A stretch of 64,000 nt of DNA from Ignavibacteria bacterium (GTDB taxonomy: Bacteria; Bacteroidota; Ignavibacteria; Ignavibacteriales; SURF-24). The first letter of the stretch is position 1; the number at the start of each line of letters is the position of its first letter. Below the pieces are notes generated by a model. It was not told the origin of the DNA. It did no database searches and saw only the letters and a list, made by a program, of their open reading frames with translations. The stretch lies in NCBI GenBank assembly GCA_025612245.1, contig JAAXKQ010000002.1, forward strand, positions 248,001 to 312,000. The letters are read 5' to 3'. A program made the position numbers and the translations under genes. Shown here in pieces: positions 20,936 to 30,644 of this stretch.

Positions 20936-22791
20936 TGAAAACATATTCAAGAATATTAAATTTTATTAAGCCATACTGGAAGCATCTTTCGGCTTCCATA
21001 TTTTGTACGATCCTGTTTGCCGTGCTTAACGGTGCCTCGGTTTACCTGACAATACCACTTCTGGATACGCTTTTCCAGGAACAGGGAAAGGTTAAGCCGC
21101 AGGAACAAACACAAATGATAGACAAGGCCAACGGGCTACTGCCTCACTGGGTTACAGACGTGAAAGAGGCCGTTTCGCAGGCATTTAACAATTTCATCTT
21201 TTCGGGCAGCAAGACCGAAGCCCTGATGAAGATATGCGTCCTTGTACTCTTTACATTCCTGACAAAAAACATTTTCGGATACCTTCAGGCCTATTACCTG
21301 GCAACTGTGGAACAGGGGCTCATAAAGGATATGCGCGACAGCGCCTACAAGCACCTGCACAAGCTTCCCATGAGCTTCTTCAAAAATGAGAAAACGGGCA
21401 ACCTTATCTCGCGCATTACAAATGACGTTAACGCGGTTCAGGCAAGCGTTTCGGCCGTATTCCTGAACCTCATACGCGAGCCGCTTACGATTCTTGTTTT
21501 CCTTGGCATTGCAATTTCAATCAGCTGGAAACTGATGCTTTTTTCCATTGTGATACTTCCTGTCTCGCTGTTTGTCATCAGCTGGATCGGGCTGATCCTC
21601 CGCAGGCACAGCATACTGCTGCAGGAAAAAATGGCCGACATTACCACGGTTCTGCACGAGACGATTTCGGGCGTTAAGATCGTAAAGGCATTCGGCATGG
21701 AAGAATATGAAAATAAAAAATTCATGAGGCAGACCAAAAGCTACTTTAACCTCTTCCTTAAAATCGTAAGGATAAGAAACGCTTCAAGTCCCATTACAGA
21801 GTTCCTAAGCGTGGTGGTAGGCGTTTTTATTGTTTACTACGGCGGAAAGCTTGTACTGGAAGAAGGTACACTCAAAGCCAGCGAGTTTCTGGGCTTCCTA
21901 TTTTCAATATTCCAGCTCATGCCTCCAATTAAGGAATTAAGCGGCGTCAATAACCGCCTGCAGGAATCGAGTGCTGCAGCAGAAAGGGTTTTTGAGATCC
22001 TGGATACAAAGCCGGGTATTGAAGACAGGCAAGATGCCCTAAGGGTGGACACACTTTCGGAGAAGATCACCTTCCAGAATCTCTCATTCCACTACGAGGA
22101 TTCAGAACAGCTGGTCCTAAATGATCTCTGCTTTACCATAAATAAGGGCGAGATTGTTGCACTCGTAGGAAGCAGCGGCTCGGGCAAAACGACGCTGGTG
22201 GACCTGCTGCCCAGGTTTTACGACCCAACTTCCGGCAGTATACTCATTGACGGCATAGACATTAAAGACATTAAAATTGAAAGCCTCAGGAGCATGATGG
22301 GCATTGTGACACAGGAGACCGTTCTTTTTAATGACACGATTAGAAATAACATTGCCTATGGTCTGGATAACTATCCGATGGATAAGATAATTAAGGCGGC
22401 AAAGGCTGCCAATGCGCACGACTTTATCATGCAGTTCCCGCATGGATACGATACAGTTGTAGGCGAAAGAGGGGCAAAGATATCGGGAGGGCAGCGTCAA
22501 AGGATTTCAATTGCCAGGGCGCTGCTTGTAAACCCTCCGATCATGATTTTTGACGAAGCTACTTCGGCTCTTGACAACGAAAGTGAAGTCCTGGTGCAGG
22601 AAGCCATCGAAAGGCTCATGAAGGAAAGAACCACCGTTGTAATTGCACACAGGCTTAGTACAATAAGAAACGCAGACAAGATACTGGTGCTCGAAAAGGG
22701 GCGCATTATTCAGCAGGGAAGGCACGAGGAGCTGATGGAAAGCAGCAAGAGCGTTTACAGGAAACTTTATGAACTTCAATTCCGGGATTAA
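20935..22791 (+). CDS. ABC exporter, permease fused to ATPase (MsbA-like)
   Basis: 618 residues. An ABC type-1 transmembrane domain with six helices fills residues 1-320, including the coupling segment HKLPMSFFKNEKTGNLISRITNDV. The nucleotide-binding domain has Walker A GSSGSGKTT, Q-loop VTQETVLFND, signature ISGGQRQR, Walker B IMIFDEATSALD and H-loop IAHRLST. Half-transporters of this class work as homodimers and flip lipids such as lipid A core. The GTG start overlaps the preceding stop as TAGTG. The neighbouring O-antigen ligase and glycosyltransferase support a lipid-linked glycan substrate. Confidence 0.9.
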   Translation: MKTYSRILNFIKPYWKHLSASIFCTILFAVLNGASVYLTIPLLDTLFQEQGKVKPQEQTQMIDKANGLLPHWVTDVKEAVSQAFNNFIFSGSKTEALMKICVLVLFTFLTKNIFGYLQAYYLATVEQGLIKDMRDSAYKHLHKLPMSFFKNEKTGNLISRITNDVNAVQASVSAVFLNLIREPLTILVFLGIAISISWKLMLFSIVILPVSLFVISWIGLILRRHSILLQEKMADITTVLHETISGVKIVKAFGMEEYENKKFMRQTKSYFNLFLKIVRIRNASSPITEFLSVVVGVFIVYYGGKLVLEEGTLKASEFLGFLFSIFQLMPPIKELSGVNNRLQESSAAAERVFEILDTKPGIEDRQDALRVDTLSEKITFQNLSFHYEDSEQLVLNDLCFTINKGEIVALVGSSGSGKTTLVDLLPRFYDPTSGSILIDGIDIKDIKIESLRSMMGIVTQETVLFNDTIRNNIAYGLDNYPMDKIIKAAKAANAHDFIMQFPHGYDTVVGERGAKISGGQRQRISIARALLVNPPIMIFDEATSALDNESEVLVQEAIERLMKERTTVVIAHRLSTIRNADKILVLEKGRIIQQGRHEELMESSKSVYRKLYELQFRD

Positions 22792-22793
22792 AC

Positions 22794-24890
22794 ATGGAAA
22801 ATAAGAACTCAGTTATAAGGGTGCTGGATAAGGTTATTTTTGCCTGTGCTATACTGTTCCTGGTGAGCACTAACAATTCAATTTTTGTAAACCAGCTCGG
22901 CTATTACGGTGCGCTCCTGTGCATACTAATAGAATACTTCCTGAGGAAAAATAAATTTAAGAGGACGGGGCTTGAGGAGGCATTTGTTCTTTTTATACTT
23001 ATTGAAATAGTGACGGCTTTCTTTTCCTTTAATGAACGCCAGGCTTTCAATAATGTCCTGAGAAGATTCCTTCTCATACCCACAGTCTATACAATTATTG
23101 CCGCAGCGGATGACTTCAAGAAGGTAAAGCTTTTCTTTAAGGTTTACCTCGGGGCCGCTTTCGTTACAATTACATTTTATCTCGCATTTGCAGCCAGGTA
23201 TTTTCTTGCACATCTTTATACTGTGCAGGGAAAAGGGCCTTCGCTTTTTCAGTACGTTATGACTGCAGGCGGGCTTATCAGTTTTACTACGGTATTCTTT
23301 TTTGCTTTTCTTGTAAATGAAAAGAAAAGCCTTAAGATCAGGGCATTTTACGGGGCAGGATTCCTGCTCTCGCTAATTGCACTTGTTGCAAGTGACACGC
23401 GTGCTGCATGGATAGGAACTGCGGGAGCCATATTCCTGATACTCATTGTGAAAAGGAAGTGGCTGGTTCTTGCGCCCTTGGCCGTAGCTGCATTTGTCGT
23501 TATCGTTTTCCAGAATAACAAAAGCATACTGCACGTTTATTCAACTGATAAAGGCAGCATGGTAAAACAAAAGGATATAGCAACCGAAGGCAGGGCTATG
23601 ATATCCTGTTATGAAGGCAACAAGCTCTTTGTAAGCGATTATGACAACGGGATACTGGAATTTAACGGCCTTTTACTCTCGGACAGGGTGCCGACACCTT
23701 TCCCTGTTGTTGGAATTACACAGTGGAAAGACAGCTTCTATGTAGCAAGGCTACTCGATAACAGAATGTTCTTACTTGAGGAAGTTAAGGGGAAACTGAA
23801 ATTTAGAAAAGAGTTCATTTCACCGGGCCTCCTCTGGGATATTGTTCCGGTTAACGGCAGACTTTATATTGCCGACCAAGACAGCGGGCTTACGGTGCTT
23901 TCGGATCCGGAAAACCTGTCAAAAAGAAGCCGGTTTCCTGAAATCAATAAAATTAAAAGGATTACGGCGGACTCATTGCACCTGGCTATTTTTGACGACA
24001 ATGACTGCCTTTCAGTCTACAAGCTTAATGACGGGCTTCCTTCAGAAAAAATCTTCAGCCGGAGTTATAAAACGGCCTATGGCTTTATGCAGTTCATCGG
24101 AAGCAACTTATTTTTTATTGACGATAACGAGCTGAGGCTCTTCCACACGGGAGCGGATAATGTGACTCTGGTTGATTCAAATAAATCCCTGAAGGCCCTG
24201 TGGATGTACAGCCTGTCCGGTCAGAGGCTTTTTGCCTCGGACTATAACGGGAATCTTTATGAACTTGCTTATCCTGTTAACGACAAGCTTACGGTTAAAA
24301 GCGTAAATAAGCTGCCTTATGTTCCGGCCTCTATTGCCCTTTTGGACGGGAAAGTCTATACTTCCGAAGTAAAACGCAGCCGCGTGGGCAGTATTGTTGA
24401 CCCTTACCATCCCTCCAACGTTGAAAGGCTAAATCTCTGGAAGGCGGGTTACAAGATTATCAAGGAGCATCCTGCCTTTGGCGTAGGCGACATAGACATG
24501 CAGAACGTCTACAAGATCTATAGAAAGTACTACGACAAGGAGACATACGGGCACTTCCACAATAATTATGTCCATTTCCTCGTAGCACTCGGTATTCCGG
24601 GATTTCTTATAGTAATGTTTCTGATCGTACGAATACTGATGACGCACGTTAAAATCTATAAAGCACTGAAGACGGTTGAGTATGCTTCCTCGTATGCCCT
24701 TGGTGCAATGGCTTCTTTTATTGGATTCCTGATTTCAGGACTTGCCGAATGGAATTTCGGCGATCACGAAATTATTACAATGGTCTGGTTTACACTGGGA
24801 CTCAATCTGGCTTTTTACTATACTTATAAAGCAAAAGACCTGAAGGCGGAAACTACGGAAGCCGAAGAAATTGTTCATAACCTGAAATAA
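22794..24890 (+). CDS. O-antigen ligase/polymerase-family membrane protein with inserted beta-propeller
   Basis: 698 residues, far above the usual 400-450. Residues 1-240 hold about nine transmembrane helices with the family segment ASDTRAAWIG (199-208). Residues about 258-538 are a soluble stretch of repeated short strands, such as GNKLFVSDYDNGILEF, NGRLYIADQDSGLTVL and GQRLFASDYNGNLYEL, spaced like blades of a beta-propeller. The ligase sequence then resumes with SNVERLNLWKAGYKIIKEHP, FGVG and HFHNNYVHFLVALG (541-600), the catalytic periplasmic loop with Arg545 and the histidine cluster, and final helices. It is probably a Wzy- or WaaL-type enzyme for envelope glycans. Confidence 0.82.
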   Translation: MENKNSVIRVLDKVIFACAILFLVSTNNSIFVNQLGYYGALLCILIEYFLRKNKFKRTGLEEAFVLFILIEIVTAFFSFNERQAFNNVLRRFLLIPTVYTIIAAADDFKKVKLFFKVYLGAAFVTITFYLAFAARYFLAHLYTVQGKGPSLFQYVMTAGGLISFTTVFFFAFLVNEKKSLKIRAFYGAGFLLSLIALVASDTRAAWIGTAGAIFLILIVKRKWLVLAPLAVAAFVVIVFQNNKSILHVYSTDKGSMVKQKDIATEGRAMISCYEGNKLFVSDYDNGILEFNGLLLSDRVPTPFPVVGITQWKDSFYVARLLDNRMFLLEEVKGKLKFRKEFISPGLLWDIVPVNGRLYIADQDSGLTVLSDPENLSKRSRFPEINKIKRITADSLHLAIFDDNDCLSVYKLNDGLPSEKIFSRSYKTAYGFMQFIGSNLFFIDDNELRLFHTGADNVTLVDSNKSLKALWMYSLSGQRLFASDYNGNLYELAYPVNDKLTVKSVNKLPYVPASIALLDGKVYTSEVKRSRVGSIVDPYHPSNVERLNLWKAGYKIIKEHPAFGVGDIDMQNVYKIYRKYYDKETYGHFHNNYVHFLVALGIPGFLIVMFLIVRILMTHVKIYKALKTVEYASSYALGAMASFIGFLISGLAEWNFGDHEIITMVWFTLGLNLAFYYTYKAKDLKAETTEAEEIVHNLK

Positions 24891-24901
24891 TTTTAATATT
24901 C

Positions 24902-25672
24902 ATGATAAAGATATCTTCAATCATCCTTGCAAAGGATGAAGAAAATAACATTGCACGATGTATCGACAGCCAGCAAGGCAGTATTGACGAGATACTTGTA
25001 TTTGTTGATAGCAGGACGACGGATAACACGGTTAACATACTCAAGAGCAAGGGTGTAAGCTATGAAGTATGCACGTGGCAGGGTTATGCCAAGACAAAAC
25101 AATATGCCCTCTCAAAAGCTTCAAATGAATGGATATTGTGGATTGACGCTGATGAGGCCCTGACGCCTGAACTTAAGAGTGAGATAATTGAATTTAAGGC
25201 AAGTCAGCCCGTATATAATGTTTATTCCATTCCGCGCAAAGCAAATTTTCTCGGGAAGTGGATCATGCATAGCGGCTGGTACCCGGGTCGGGTGGAAAGA
25301 CTCTTTAATAAAAATCACGCGCACTTCAGCAACAAGGATGTTCATGAGCACCTGGTTTTTGAAGGGCAGACGGGTAAATTAAATCACGACCTGGAACATT
25401 ATACGGATCCTTCAATAAAGCATTATTTCGACAAATTTAACGTTTATACAAGCCTTGCAGCCGAAGAGCTTTTCAGGAAGAACAGGACCGCATCTGTAAA
25501 GGATATTCTTCTAAGGCCGCCATTTCTGTTCTTCAAGATGTATATAATGAAGCGGGGTTTCTTAGACGGACTGATGGGGTTTATGCTTGCCGTTTTTTCG
25601 TCTCTATATGTTTTTACAAAGTATTCGAAGCTCTGGGAGCTGGAGCATTCCAGAGTGCCTGAAGGAAAATAA
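24902..25672 (+). CDS. Glycosyltransferase family 2 (WaaE/KdtX-like)
   Basis: 256 residues. The GT2 core begins ISSIILAKDEENNIARCIDS, with the nucleotide-binding region VDSRTTDNTV and the metal-binding WILWIDADEALTPEL (DxD type). The segment GKWIMHSGWYPGRVERLFNK and DVHEHL is shared with WaaE/KdtX lipooligosaccharide glucosyltransferases. A C-terminal hydrophobic segment may anchor it to the inner membrane. It lies 11 bases after the O-antigen ligase-like gene and closes the glycan operon before a bidirectional terminator. Confidence 0.88.
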   Translation: MIKISSIILAKDEENNIARCIDSQQGSIDEILVFVDSRTTDNTVNILKSKGVSYEVCTWQGYAKTKQYALSKASNEWILWIDADEALTPELKSEIIEFKASQPVYNVYSIPRKANFLGKWIMHSGWYPGRVERLFNKNHAHFSNKDVHEHLVFEGQTGKLNHDLEHYTDPSIKHYFDKFNVYTSLAAEELFRKNRTASVKDILLRPPFLFFKMYIMKRGFLDGLMGFMLAVFSSLYVFTKYSKLWELEHSRVPEGK

Positions 25673-25714
25673 GGGATTTTTCTTGACCAGGGGAGATCCG
25701 AAAAAAGAATCATA

Positions 25715-25753
25715 AAAAAAGCATGGCTTCCGGTTTAGAAGCCATGCTTTTTT
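25715..25753. terminator. Bidirectional intrinsic terminator
   Basis: Perfect 16-bp stem, AAAAAAGCATGGCTTC at 25715-25730 with its complement at 25738-25753, and a 7-base loop, flanked by A-run and T-run. It serves both the plus-strand glycan operon and the converging S46 peptidase gene. Confidence 0.9.
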
Positions 25754-25783
25754 ATTTTTAATGCCAGCTTAAAAAAAAGTACG

Positions 25784-27997
25784 TTAAAGGTTTACTCCCA
25801 GTTCCTGTAGAATAAAATCTGCCCCTCCGATTTTCTGCGTTACCCAGAGCACATACCTTATATCCACCCCAATTGAGCGGCTGTAGTCTTCGTTCCACGC
25901 ATAATCGTTAATTGTTGCCTCATAAGTCCTGTCGAAGTTAACGCCTATCAGTTCACCGTAGGCATTCATTATGGGGCTTCCGGAATTGCCTCCTGTTGTA
26001 TCCATGTCGTATAAAAGCGCAACCGGCAGTCCCTTGGCCTTTTGGCTGTAGAACCTGCCGAAGTCCTTGTTTTTATATAACTCACGGAGTTTTTCAGGAA
26101 TTCTGTATTCGCCGCCCAGGTAGCTCTTTTCAATTACGCCCTGAAGAGTGGTAAAAGGCGCATTATAAACCGCGTCTGCCGGTGAATAACCACGCACGTG
26201 GCCGTAAGTCAGTCTGAGTGTACTGTTGGCATCAGGAATAAAAGACTTTTTCTGCCAGAGCCTTTTTACTTCAGTCAGCTTTGCTGAGAGTTCATCCAAA
26301 GTGCCTTCAACGGATAGTCTTTCCTCCTCATAAGAAGCAGCTTCCTTTCGCAGACTAAGCGCCAGGCCAACGATAGGGTTATCTAATTTAACCAGTTCAC
26401 CGTAAGGCTTTGAAAGCAGGCTGAGGAAATAATTCTGGTCGGTAAGCCTGTTGTTATTAAATGCCTTCTGTATGAATTCATCGATCGACTTGGACTTGTC
26501 ATTACCTTTAATGATCCTGTCCACGGATTTAATTCTGGATTCTTCCGGAAATTCCGAGGCATCCTGAAGCATTCTTCTTAAGAAAATCCTGTCAGCTTCA
26601 AGATCGAAAGTGCCATAAAGGACCGAGATATTCTTCTTTAATTCAGGAAGGTTTTTTTCAAGGTAAGCCTGCTTTCTTTCGCCTTCAGGCTTCCCTGCTT
26701 CAATTGCATAGTCCAGTGCGAGGTCTGCAAGCCTTAAGAGTGTTGAAGTCCTGTAGACCTGTCCTGTCCAAAGGTCGCGCTTTGCAGTTTTGAACAGTCC
26801 CTGATACACCTTTTCGGTTTCAGAAAGGACGTTGCCGTAGGAAGCTTTAAGTGACTGGTCGCCATCGATGAATGCCTGGAGATTTTTTTCTTCCTGGCGT
26901 TTTTTATCAACCAGGGAGAGTGACCGAAGTCCCTTTAGCTTGCCTTTATAGTTTTTTGTGGTGTTTGCTAGTCCCTTAATTCTCGAAGCAAAGCGGATGG
27001 CGAGTTCGTGGTTATTTTCACCCATCTTTTCCATTGTATTGATCTGAAAGTCGTAGAGTTCAGATATATAAGGCAACTGGTACTTCTCCTGATATTCGAG
27101 GAACTGAGAAGGCTTATGGCGGAAAGTCCTGCCCGGGTATCCAAGAATAAAAACGAAGTCCTCTTCGTTTACGCCATTCGGGTTGACCTTCAGGAATTTT
27201 TTCGGTTTATAAGGGACGTTGTCCTTTGAATAAGGAGCCGGTGAGCCGTCCTTTGCAACATAAGCCCTGAGGAAAGAAAAGTCGCCCGTATGGCGGGGCC
27301 AGACCCAGTTGTCGCTTTCGCCGCCGAATTCGCCTATACTGCGCGGGGGCACGTAAACAATTCTGACGTCGCGGATCAGCCTATATTTGAAAAGAACGTA
27401 TGTCTGGCCTTCGAACATTTCTGAAACTTCAGCGCGAATGGATTTATCCTTTCCTTCGGCTTCCCTGACAAGCCGGAGTTTTTCAAGTTCCATGGCTTTG
27501 CTCCTCTGGGCCGGATCATTCAGGCCTTCGGCGGCCTTCAGGATTTTGTCTGAAACATCCTCATAAGAATCGGTGATACGGCAGGCGAGGCCTTTGGCCT
27601 CAATCTCCTCTTCTGAAGACGTGGCTTTGAAACCATTTTCAATGTAGTCGTGTTCTACAGTACTGGCGGCCTGAAGCGCGCCAAATACGCAGTGGTGGTT
27701 CGTAATGATGAGTCCCTGATCGGATATGAAGGATCCAGTGCAGCCCCCTACGTTAACCAGCGCGTCTACAAGGCTGATGCCATTGGGGTTATACACCTCC
27801 ACAGGATCGATCCTGAGTCCTGCCTGTTTAAGGGCCAGGTTGCCTATTTCGCTTAACGGGTACATTCCTTCATCCAGGTTGGGCAGGTCTTTCCCGGGAA
27901 GGGGTTTTTCGGGCAGGGCCCTTGCTGCAAAGAATGAAATGGAGACAAGGCAGACAATTAAAAGAGATGTCTTCCTGTACTTATTTAATAAAAACAT
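25784..27997 (-). CDS. S46 family dipeptidyl peptidase (DPP7/DPP11-like)
   Basis: Secreted serine peptidase of about 737 residues that removes dipeptides from oligopeptides in the periplasm. A signal peptide (KTSLLIVCLVSISFFAARA) precedes the chymotrypsin-like fold with GGCTGSFISDQGLIITNHHC (catalytic His) and TGGNSGSPIMNAYGELIG (catalytic Ser), plus VNFDRTYEA near the S1 pocket. The frame opens at TTG 28015, but ATG 27997 is preferred because AGAGGAG lies five bases before it. In amino-acid-fermenting Bacteroidota these enzymes feed peptide use. It stands alone between two terminated units. Confidence 0.9.
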   Translation of the reverse strand: MFLLNKYRKTSLLIVCLVSISFFAARALPEKPLPGKDLPNLDEGMYPLSEIGNLALKQAGLRIDPVEVYNPNGISLVDALVNVGGCTGSFISDQGLIITNHHCVFGALQAASTVEHDYIENGFKATSSEEEIEAKGLACRITDSYEDVSDKILKAAEGLNDPAQRSKAMELEKLRLVREAEGKDKSIRAEVSEMFEGQTYVLFKYRLIRDVRIVYVPPRSIGEFGGESDNWVWPRHTGDFSFLRAYVAKDGSPAPYSKDNVPYKPKKFLKVNPNGVNEEDFVFILGYPGRTFRHKPSQFLEYQEKYQLPYISELYDFQINTMEKMGENNHELAIRFASRIKGLANTTKNYKGKLKGLRSLSLVDKKRQEEKNLQAFIDGDQSLKASYGNVLSETEKVYQGLFKTAKRDLWTGQVYRTSTLLRLADLALDYAIEAGKPEGERKQAYLEKNLPELKKNISVLYGTFDLEADRIFLRRMLQDASEFPEESRIKSVDRIIKGNDKSKSIDEFIQKAFNNNRLTDQNYFLSLLSKPYGELVKLDNPIVGLALSLRKEAASYEEERLSVEGTLDELSAKLTEVKRLWQKKSFIPDANSTLRLTYGHVRGYSPADAVYNAPFTTLQGVIEKSYLGGEYRIPEKLRELYKNKDFGRFYSQKAKGLPVALLYDMDTTGGNSGSPIMNAYGELIGVNFDRTYEATINDYAWNEDYSRSIGVDIRYVLWVTQKIGGADFILQELGVNL

Positions 27998-28139
27998 TGA
28001 AACTCCTCTTGGCAAAGATTAAGAATTAAGACATAAAAATATGAAATAAATTCTCATAAATCATGGAAGAAAGTCATATCAGTTTTTAAGGCGCCTGCAG
28101 GTTTGCATGTTCATTCCATAAGCATTATTTTTGAAAATT

Positions 28140-30329
28140 ATGAATAACCTGAATACAAATACTTTAGAGCATTCCGTTAAGTTTATCAAATCGGTTGGTC
28201 CTAAAAGAGCCGAGTCATTTGCCAAGATCGGCATAGAGACCATACGGCAGATGATGTACTTTTTCCCTACCAGGTATCTCGACCGTTCGACGACACTAAA
28301 TACGGCAAAAGTCTATAGCCATGTCGTCAACGGATACGAGGGTGAAGTAACCATTATGGGCCAGGTGCTCGATAAAGAAAAGATCAGGTATGGAAAAAAA
28401 GAGATACTGAAAGTAAAGATGCGTGATGCGAGCGGGTTTTTCGAATGTGTCTGGTTTCAGGGGGTCAGATACATGCAGCTTCTGTTTAACCCAGGCGAAC
28501 ACTATGCGATTTCTTCAAAACCCGTACTGACGAAATATGGACACCTGCAGTTTGTTCACCCCGATTTCGACAAAATTACGGAAGACGAGACACAGCGCTT
28601 CCTTAATACGGGCAAAATCATTCCTTTCTACCGCGTTTCAAAGGAACTTCGCTCGACCAATATTGGTGATCTTAGCCTGAGGAAAATAATAAGCTCGGCT
28701 GTTGAAACTTATGCCGATGAACTTGGTGAAACACTTACTGAAGATATAATTGAGAAGCACGGACTTCCGGGTATCAGGGAAGCCATAAAGAACATTCATT
28801 TTCCGGAATCGAAGGAAGCACTTGAAAAGGCTCAGCTGAGGTTCAAATTTGAAGAGCTCTTCTACATTGAACTCCTGGTTGCCCTGAGAAAATACAACCT
28901 ACAGGAGCAGGTACCGGGCTATTCCATGGTAGTCAGGACGCATCTTGTGTCGGACTTTCTGAAAAAGCTTCCTTTTGACCTGACGAAGTCGCAGCTTGGC
29001 GTTTTAAGCGAGATCAGGAAGGATATGCAGAAGCCGAGCCCGATGAACAGGCTTTTGCAGGGAGACGTGGGGAGCGGAAAGACAATTGTTGCACTTATTT
29101 CAATGCTCATTGCAAAGGATAATGGCTTCCAGTCGGCTCTCATGGCGCCGACGGAAATTCTGGCCGACCAGCACTATAAGAACATTACCCGCCTGCTGGA
29201 GGGATTTGACATAAAGGTAAGCCTTCTTATAGGGGGGCAGAAGAAATCCGAGAAGCAGAAGAACATGGCCATGATTGAAATGAACGAAAGCGATATTGTC
29301 ATAGGCACACACGCCCTCTTTGAAGAGGCTGTTACCTTTAACAATCTTGGCCTCATTGTAATTGATGAGCAGCACCGCTTTGGCGTTGTACAGCGTTCAA
29401 GGCTGATTACAAAAGGGCATTCGCCTGACGTGCTTGTAATGACTGCAACTCCAATTCCAAGGACACTCTCGATGACGGTTTATGGTGACCTTGATGTATC
29501 CGTAATAAATGAAATGCCAAAGGACAGGATTCCGATCAGGACCTCACTAAGGGGAGAAGCGAGCCTTCCGAACATATATAAATTTATCGTTGATAAGAAG
29601 AAAGAAGGCTACCAGTCGTTTATAATATATCCTCTTGTCAAGGAATCCGATAAAATTGAACTCAAGGCCGCTGAAACTCACTTTGTTGAGCTTAAGGAAA
29701 CGTACTTAAGCGAACTGAGGGTTGCAATGGTGCACGGACAAATGTCGTGGCAGGAGAAAGAAGAGATAATGGTGCTTTTTGCGAAAAAAGAGTTTGACGT
29801 GCTGGTTGCAACAACCGTAATTGAAGTAGGTATAGACATTCCGGATGCCAACATAATTGTAATCAATGATGCCGAGAGGTTCGGGCTTTCGCAGCTGCAC
29901 CAGTTAAGAGGAAGAGTAGGCAGGAGCAACAAGCAGGCATACTGCATACTTGTAACTAAGGATGAGCATGCTGAGAGGACAAACAATTTCAGCGCCGATT
30001 ATGAGTACATGTCGCCCTCGCAGATAGAGAAGAACAAAGCCGTTGCAAGGCTGCATTCGATGGTAAAATATGCCAGCGGATTTGAACTCTCTGAAATTGA
30101 CCTTAAGCTCAGGGGGCCGGGCGATATATTCGGAACGAAGCAGAGCGGATTTCCCGAGCTCAAGTATGCAGACGTTGTAAATGATACACAGATCCTTGTG
30201 GATGCTAAAGGCGCGGCATTCAGCCTGATTGCCTCCGATCCAAAGCTGCATCTGCCTTCAAACAGCCTCATTAAAGAAAACCTGCTCAGGAGCTACAGGG
30301 AAAACCTTTCTTATGCCAGGATTGCCTAG
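28140..30329 (+). CDS. recG: ATP-dependent DNA helicase RecG
   Basis: Branch-migration helicase that remodels stalled forks and Holliday junctions, about 729 residues. The N-terminal wedge OB fold (EVTIMGQVLDKEKIR) precedes helicase motifs: Walker A LLQGDVGSGKTIVA, motif II DEQHRFG, motif III TATPIPRT, and the C-terminal half with TTVIEVGIDIPDAN, ERFGLSQLHQLRGRVGR and the RecG-specific GDIFGTKQSGFPE. An upstream TTG (28131) is possible; ATG 28140 is chosen, though neither has a clear SD. The gene is isolated, with AT-rich DNA after it. Confidence 0.96.
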   Translation: MNNLNTNTLEHSVKFIKSVGPKRAESFAKIGIETIRQMMYFFPTRYLDRSTTLNTAKVYSHVVNGYEGEVTIMGQVLDKEKIRYGKKEILKVKMRDASGFFECVWFQGVRYMQLLFNPGEHYAISSKPVLTKYGHLQFVHPDFDKITEDETQRFLNTGKIIPFYRVSKELRSTNIGDLSLRKIISSAVETYADELGETLTEDIIEKHGLPGIREAIKNIHFPESKEALEKAQLRFKFEELFYIELLVALRKYNLQEQVPGYSMVVRTHLVSDFLKKLPFDLTKSQLGVLSEIRKDMQKPSPMNRLLQGDVGSGKTIVALISMLIAKDNGFQSALMAPTEILADQHYKNITRLLEGFDIKVSLLIGGQKKSEKQKNMAMIEMNESDIVIGTHALFEEAVTFNNLGLIVIDEQHRFGVVQRSRLITKGHSPDVLVMTATPIPRTLSMTVYGDLDVSVINEMPKDRIPIRTSLRGEASLPNIYKFIVDKKKEGYQSFIIYPLVKESDKIELKAAETHFVELKETYLSELRVAMVHGQMSWQEKEEIMVLFAKKEFDVLVATTVIEVGIDIPDANIIVINDAERFGLSQLHQLRGRVGRSNKQAYCILVTKDEHAERTNNFSADYEYMSPSQIEKNKAVARLHSMVKYASGFELSEIDLKLRGPGDIFGTKQSGFPELKYADVVNDTQILVDAKGAAFSLIASDPKLHLPSNSLIKENLLRSYRENLSYARIA

Positions 30330-30644
30330 CTGTAAAAGCGTCATAAAGTTAAGCAATAATCTAACTGCTACGCATTTGAGAATGACCTTGGCAAGGAGGG
30401 TCTATCTGTTAAAGAAAAAAGAAAATAATTTGCCGTCTTGTTTTATTTAAAGGATAACTTTTTATATTTTTACAAAATGATTTTTACGAAGAATTTTTAA
30501 AAATATTTTGATTTTTATCAAAATATTTTTCTTATTGCTCCAAAAATATTTTTAAATAATAAAGAATGTTTTATATTACAATTAAGTGTTCTTGCAAACT
30601 GATTTAGAAAAATTTTTACACATAAATTTTTTCATCGTTTAACT
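30330..30644. promoter_or_regulatory. AT-rich intergenic region with a long AT palindrome before the ATP-grasp operon
   Basis: 315 bases without a gene. The main feature is a perfect 14-bp inverted repeat (30499-30512 with 30517-30530, arm AAAAATATTTTGAT) with a TTTT loop; part of the arm recurs at about 30541-30553. It is almost purely A:T, so it is not a convincing terminator and may be an operator or a DNA-bending site of the downstream operon. The remainder is T-rich with no confident promoter boxes. Confidence 0.4.
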
